A stretch of 8,865 bases of DNA, taken from a bacterium (GTDB lineage: Bacteria; Elusimicrobiota; Elusimicrobia; Elusimicrobiales; UBA9959). Of the stretch, positions 7,350 through 8,865 are shown in pieces. The first letter of the stretch is position 1. Every line of letters starts with the position of its first letter. The stretch spans positions 1 to 8,865 of the forward strand of contig JAKAMO010000100.1 of assembly GCA_021812825.1 (NCBI GenBank), written 5' to 3'. Made by a program: the position numbers and the translations under genes. The notes beneath the pieces are model-generated. The model had not been told where the DNA came from and did no database searches. It saw only the letters and a list, made by a program, of their open reading frames with translations.

Positions 7350-7395
7350 TGGAGCTGTTTTGTCCCCGTTGCGGCGCTTTCCACCGCGGCCGGAC

Positions 7396-7431
7396 TTCGG
7401 GATTCGGCGGATAGTTTGTTATATAATCCGC
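7396..7431 (+). promoter_or_regulatory. Predicted promoter with a dyad over the -10 box
   Basis: A perfect TATAAT lies at 7422-7427. The expected -35 position (17-base spacer) holds GGGATT within TTCGGGATT (7396-7404), a poor match to TTGACA, so a different sigma factor or an activator may be needed. Perfect 6-bp inverted arms GCGGAT (7407-7412) and ATCCGC (7426-7431), 13 bases apart, overlap the -10 box and could be an operator. The promoter would drive the two receiver genes starting at 7545. Confidence 0.5.
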
Positions 7432-7544
7432 GTATGCTTGGGACTTTACGGGACGGGCGGAATACCGGCCAGTCCCGGCGCTGACGGCACGGCGTTGGAA
7501 GCGGCGACCTGGAGAGCCGGCTTGGCGACGCGGTCTGGACAACC

Positions 7545-7913
7545 ATGAAGATACTCATCGCTGAAGACGACGAACTGCTTAGAGCGCTGCTGACCGACTT
7601 CGTGACGGAGCTCGGTCACGAAACGCGAAGCGCCCCCAACGGGGAGGAACTGGTGAAGATGGCCCTGTCGGACCGGCCGGACCTGATTATCACCGATCTG
7701 CACATGCCGCTGATGTCGGGAAGTTCCATGATAGCCATGATGGACATGTACCCGGCCCTTGCCGGGATAGCCGTGATGATAATTTCCGGAGCCTCGGCGG
7801 CGGAACTGGCGGATATGGGCATCCCGCGGGAGATCCCGGTGCTGCCCAAGCCGTTCGATTTCGGCCGGATAGCGCGGGAGATCTCCCGCTTCGACGGGAG
7901 GCCGCGTCGATGA
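7545..7913 (+). CDS. Stand-alone receiver-domain response regulator (first of pair)
   Basis: 122 residues, essentially one CheY-like receiver domain and no output domain. The acidic pocket E7-D8-D9, phosphoacceptor D51 (IITDLHMP), S81 in the Thr/Ser switch position (MIISG) and K102 followed by P103 (LPKPF) are all present, so it should be phosphorylatable. The start at MKILIAEDD is the usual family start; the nearest GGAG is 28 bases upstream, so the ribosome binding site is weak. The frame upstream is open only back to a TGA at 7482, with no other good start codon. It overlaps the next receiver gene by ATGA. The partner kinase is probably the membrane kinase beginning at 8360. With no DNA-binding domain it likely works by protein contact or as a phosphorelay intermediate. 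Confidence 0.5.
   Translation: MKILIAEDDELLRALLTDFVTELGHETRSAPNGEELVKMALSDRPDLIITDLHMPLMSGSSMIAMMDMYPALAGIAVMIISGASAAELADMGIPREIPVLPKPFDFGRIAREISRFDGRPRR
7874..7889. promoter_or_regulatory. 16-bp perfect palindrome just before the second receiver gene
   Basis: GCGGGAGATCTCCCGC is fully self-complementary and can form a 6-bp RNA stem with a GATC loop. It sits inside the 3' end of the first receiver gene, ending 6 bases before the GGGAGG ribosome binding site (7896-7901) of the second. Its left part, CGCGGGAGATC, also occurs 48 bases upstream at 7825-7835. It might tune translation of the downstream gene; the local Arg-Glu-Ile codons give a partial coding explanation. Confidence 0.5.
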
Positions 7914-8275
7914 AGCGGATACTCGCGGTGGATGACGACCCGGCCCTGACCGAGTACTACAAGGCCCTGCTGCAGGAAGCGGGCTACGAGGTGCTGATCG
8001 CCCCGGACGCGACGGCCGCGATGATGATCTTCCTGGAGCTCAAGCCGCACCTGGTCATCCTGGACGCCGAAATGCCCGGCGGCGGGGGGGAGCAGGTGTT
8101 CATGATAACCCGTGAAATACTCAAAAGCGGCGTCCCTGTCATTTTCGTCACCGGCCTGCCAGAGCGCGTCGAACCGTTTCTCCGGGCGCATGGGAGGGTC
8201 CGCCTCTTCAAAAAACCGGTAAGGTCCGAGGAACTTCTGTCCTGTGTGTCAGAGATGCTTTCCTTCTTGGGCTGA
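7910..8275 (+). CDS. Stand-alone receiver-domain response regulator (second of pair)
   Basis: 121 residues, again a single CheY-like receiver with no output domain. Conserved residues are D8-D9-D10 in the acidic pocket, phosphoacceptor D52 (LVILDAEMP), T81 (VIFVTG) and K102-P103 (FKKPV). A good ribosome binding site, GGGAGG, at 7896-7901 lies 8 bases before the ATG, which overlaps the upstream stop (ATGA), so the two receivers are co-translated. The loop after D52 reads MPGGGGEQ, where most receivers have MPxxxG; the Gly run is encoded by a G7 tract at 8084-8090. The two receivers differ clearly in sequence, so this is not a recent duplication. A role in a branched or multi-step phosphorelay with the following kinase is an inference from gene order. 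Confidence 0.5.
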   Translation: MKRILAVDDDPALTEYYKALLQEAGYEVLIAPDATAAMMIFLELKPHLVILDAEMPGGGGEQVFMITREILKSGVPVIFVTGLPERVEPFLRAHGRVRLFKKPVRSEELLSCVSEMLSFLG

Positions 8276-8299
8276 ACCAGGCCTCCTGCCGTAGCGGCT

Positions 8300-8332
8300 T
8301 TCGGGATTTCCCGGCCGCGTCCGAGGTATAAT
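8300..8332 (+). promoter_or_regulatory. Predicted promoter of the histidine kinase gene
   Basis: A perfect TATAAT at 8327-8332 lies 28 bases before the kinase ATG. Eighteen bases upstream of it is TTCGGGATT (8300-8308), the same 9-mer found upstream of the promoter at 7422. The 9-mer overlaps the inverted repeat CGGG-ATTT-CCCG (8302-8313). Transcription from about 8339 would give a short leader carrying the AGGAG ribosome binding site. Confidence 0.5.
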
Positions 8333-8359
8333 GCCCGGAGCATTCAGGAGAACGTTCGA

Positions 8360-8865
8360 ATGAAGCTGAATTTCCGCCTATCGCTCACCATCACGGCCGC
8401 CGCCGCCGCTCCTTTGGCGGTCTTCGCGCTGTGGAGCTCCTCCGGCGGCGCCGGCTACGCGGCGGCCGCCGCGGCCGTTCTTGCGTCCTTTTTCTCGGTC
8501 CGGGCGGTCCTGCGCGGCATGGGGCGGCCCCTGGAGAACATGTCGGAGACGGTGAAGTCCTTCAGGACCTCCGATTATAAGCTGGCCTCGCCGCTTCCTA
8601 AGACGGGCTGGCCGGAAACGGCCGAGCTTATTTCGTCGCTGAACCGGCTGATGCTGGAATTGAGCGCCTACAGGGCCTTCCATCTGAACCAGGTAGTCGA
8701 GGAGCGCGCGAAGGCTCAGGCCCTGATCGAGACCATCAGCGACGCCATCCTGCTGGTGGACGACAGGGGCAGGCTTATCCATTCCAATAAGCTGGCGCTG
8801 AAAGTGCTGAAAGTTCCGGAGGAGGAGCAGGACATCTCCCTTCCCGCTTCCGTAGGAGAGGAGCC
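8360..8865 (+). CDS. Membrane sensor histidine kinase, N-terminal part, 3'-partial
   Basis: The frame is open from the ATG at 8360 to the window end (168 full codons), with AGGAG at 8346-8350 spaced 9 bases from the start. Residues ~8-24 and ~31-51 are hydrophobic membrane segments joined by a very short loop (WSSSGGA), so there is almost no periplasmic sensor domain. Residues ~50-103 fit a HAMP linker (RPLENMSETVKSF ... ETAELISSLNRLMLEL). From ~117 a PAS domain begins (ALIETISDAILLVDDRGRLIHSN). This order is typical of membrane-bound histidine kinases, where HisKA and HATPase domains would follow, but those lie beyond the window, so the kinase assignment rests on the N-terminal architecture and the adjacent receivers. 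The 84-bp gap with its own TATAAT suggests expression partly independent of the receivers. Confidence 0.5.
   Translation, partial: MKLNFRLSLTITAAAAAPLAVFALWSSSGGAGYAAAAAAVLASFFSVRAVLRGMGRPLENMSETVKSFRTSDYKLASPLPKTGWPETAELISSLNRLMLELSAYRAFHLNQVVEERAKAQALIETISDAILLVDDRGRLIHSNKLALKVLKVPEEEQDISLPASVGEE

Larger units (their letters stand above)
7288..7544. other. Divergent intergenic region, 257 bp, no supported gene
   Basis: This lies between the minus-strand regulator and the first receiver gene. It holds a possible minus-strand TTTAAT near 7300, a small inverted repeat at 7335-7349, and a + strand TATAAT promoter at 7422-7427. If transcription starts near 7434, the leader to the receiver gene is about 110 bases and GC-rich, with no riboswitch I recognise. 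A 16-codon ORF begins at 7434 (see findings) but has no ribosome binding site. Confidence 0.5.

Noticed and set aside
7482..7484. TGA in frame upstream of the first receiver as a recoded or selenocysteine codon
   Set aside because: The receiver starts normally at 7545 with MKILIAEDD, other genes in the window use TGA as a stop, and I see no selenocysteine-insertion-type hairpin.
6907..7548. A 213-codon + strand frame opposite the regulator gene
   Set aside because: It lies antisense to a gene with helix-turn-helix patterns, its translation is charged and low in family-like features, and it runs through promoter sequence into the receiver start.
7616..8191. A 191-codon minus-strand frame across both receiver genes
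   Set aside because: Both receivers on the + strand have complete catalytic motifs; the antisense frame has none.
8288..8301. GCCG-TAG-CGGC followed by TTT as a terminator after the second receiver gene
   Set aside because: The stem is only four base pairs and the T-run three bases; too weak to call, and it overlaps the upstream part of the kinase promoter.
1..8865. Mobile element, CRISPR array or tRNA genes
   Set aside because: No transposase, integrase, regularly spaced short repeats, or cloverleaf-like segments with a T-loop consensus were found on reading both strands.

Overview
This window looks like a bacterial chromosome segment of moderately high GC from a Gram-negative, probably uncultured lineage. 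The style of the first genes resembles Elusimicrobiota-type metagenomic genomes: long extracellular proteins built from GNVGIGTxxPxxKLDV and GDGSGLTG repeats, and secreted lectin-like proteins. That taxonomic guess rests on recall and is tentative. I see no phage structural genes, transposase, integrase, tRNA, rRNA or CRISPR array.

Left part (1-6376, + strand): a likely operon of three exported or surface proteins. The first is a very long repeat protein like the shaft of a phage tail fibre; its 5' end lies outside the window. Its stop codon overlaps by one base the start of a 906-residue secreted protein with a signal peptide, an N-terminal jelly-roll-like domain, two [Ig-like + concanavalin-A-like] units and a distinctive C-terminal tail. 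Twelve bases later comes a small exported, highly charged helical protein. The set suggests an adhesin or surface-appendage locus, but no function is proven by sequence.

Middle (6385-7544): a 30-nt hairpin sits between the convergent stop codons. Next, on the minus strand, is a DNA-binding regulator with an XRE-like N-terminal helix-turn-helix and a central winged helix. A 257-bp divergent intergenic region follows. It has a perfect TATAAT on the + strand lying inside a 6-bp-arm inverted repeat, plus a second small inverted repeat.

Right part (7545-8865, + strand): a two-component signalling cluster. Two stand-alone receiver-domain response regulators overlap by ATGA. After an 84-bp gap with its own TATAAT comes the start of a membrane histidine kinase (two membrane segments, HAMP-like linker, start of a PAS domain) that runs off the window. 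The two predicted promoters share the string TTCGGGATT at nearly the same distance upstream of TATAAT, suggesting a common sigma factor or regulator. The most notable items are the recombination-prone in-frame repeat of the fibre gene, the fibre/lectin gene coupling, the shared promoter element, and the two output-less receivers beside a kinase with almost no periplasmic sensor.
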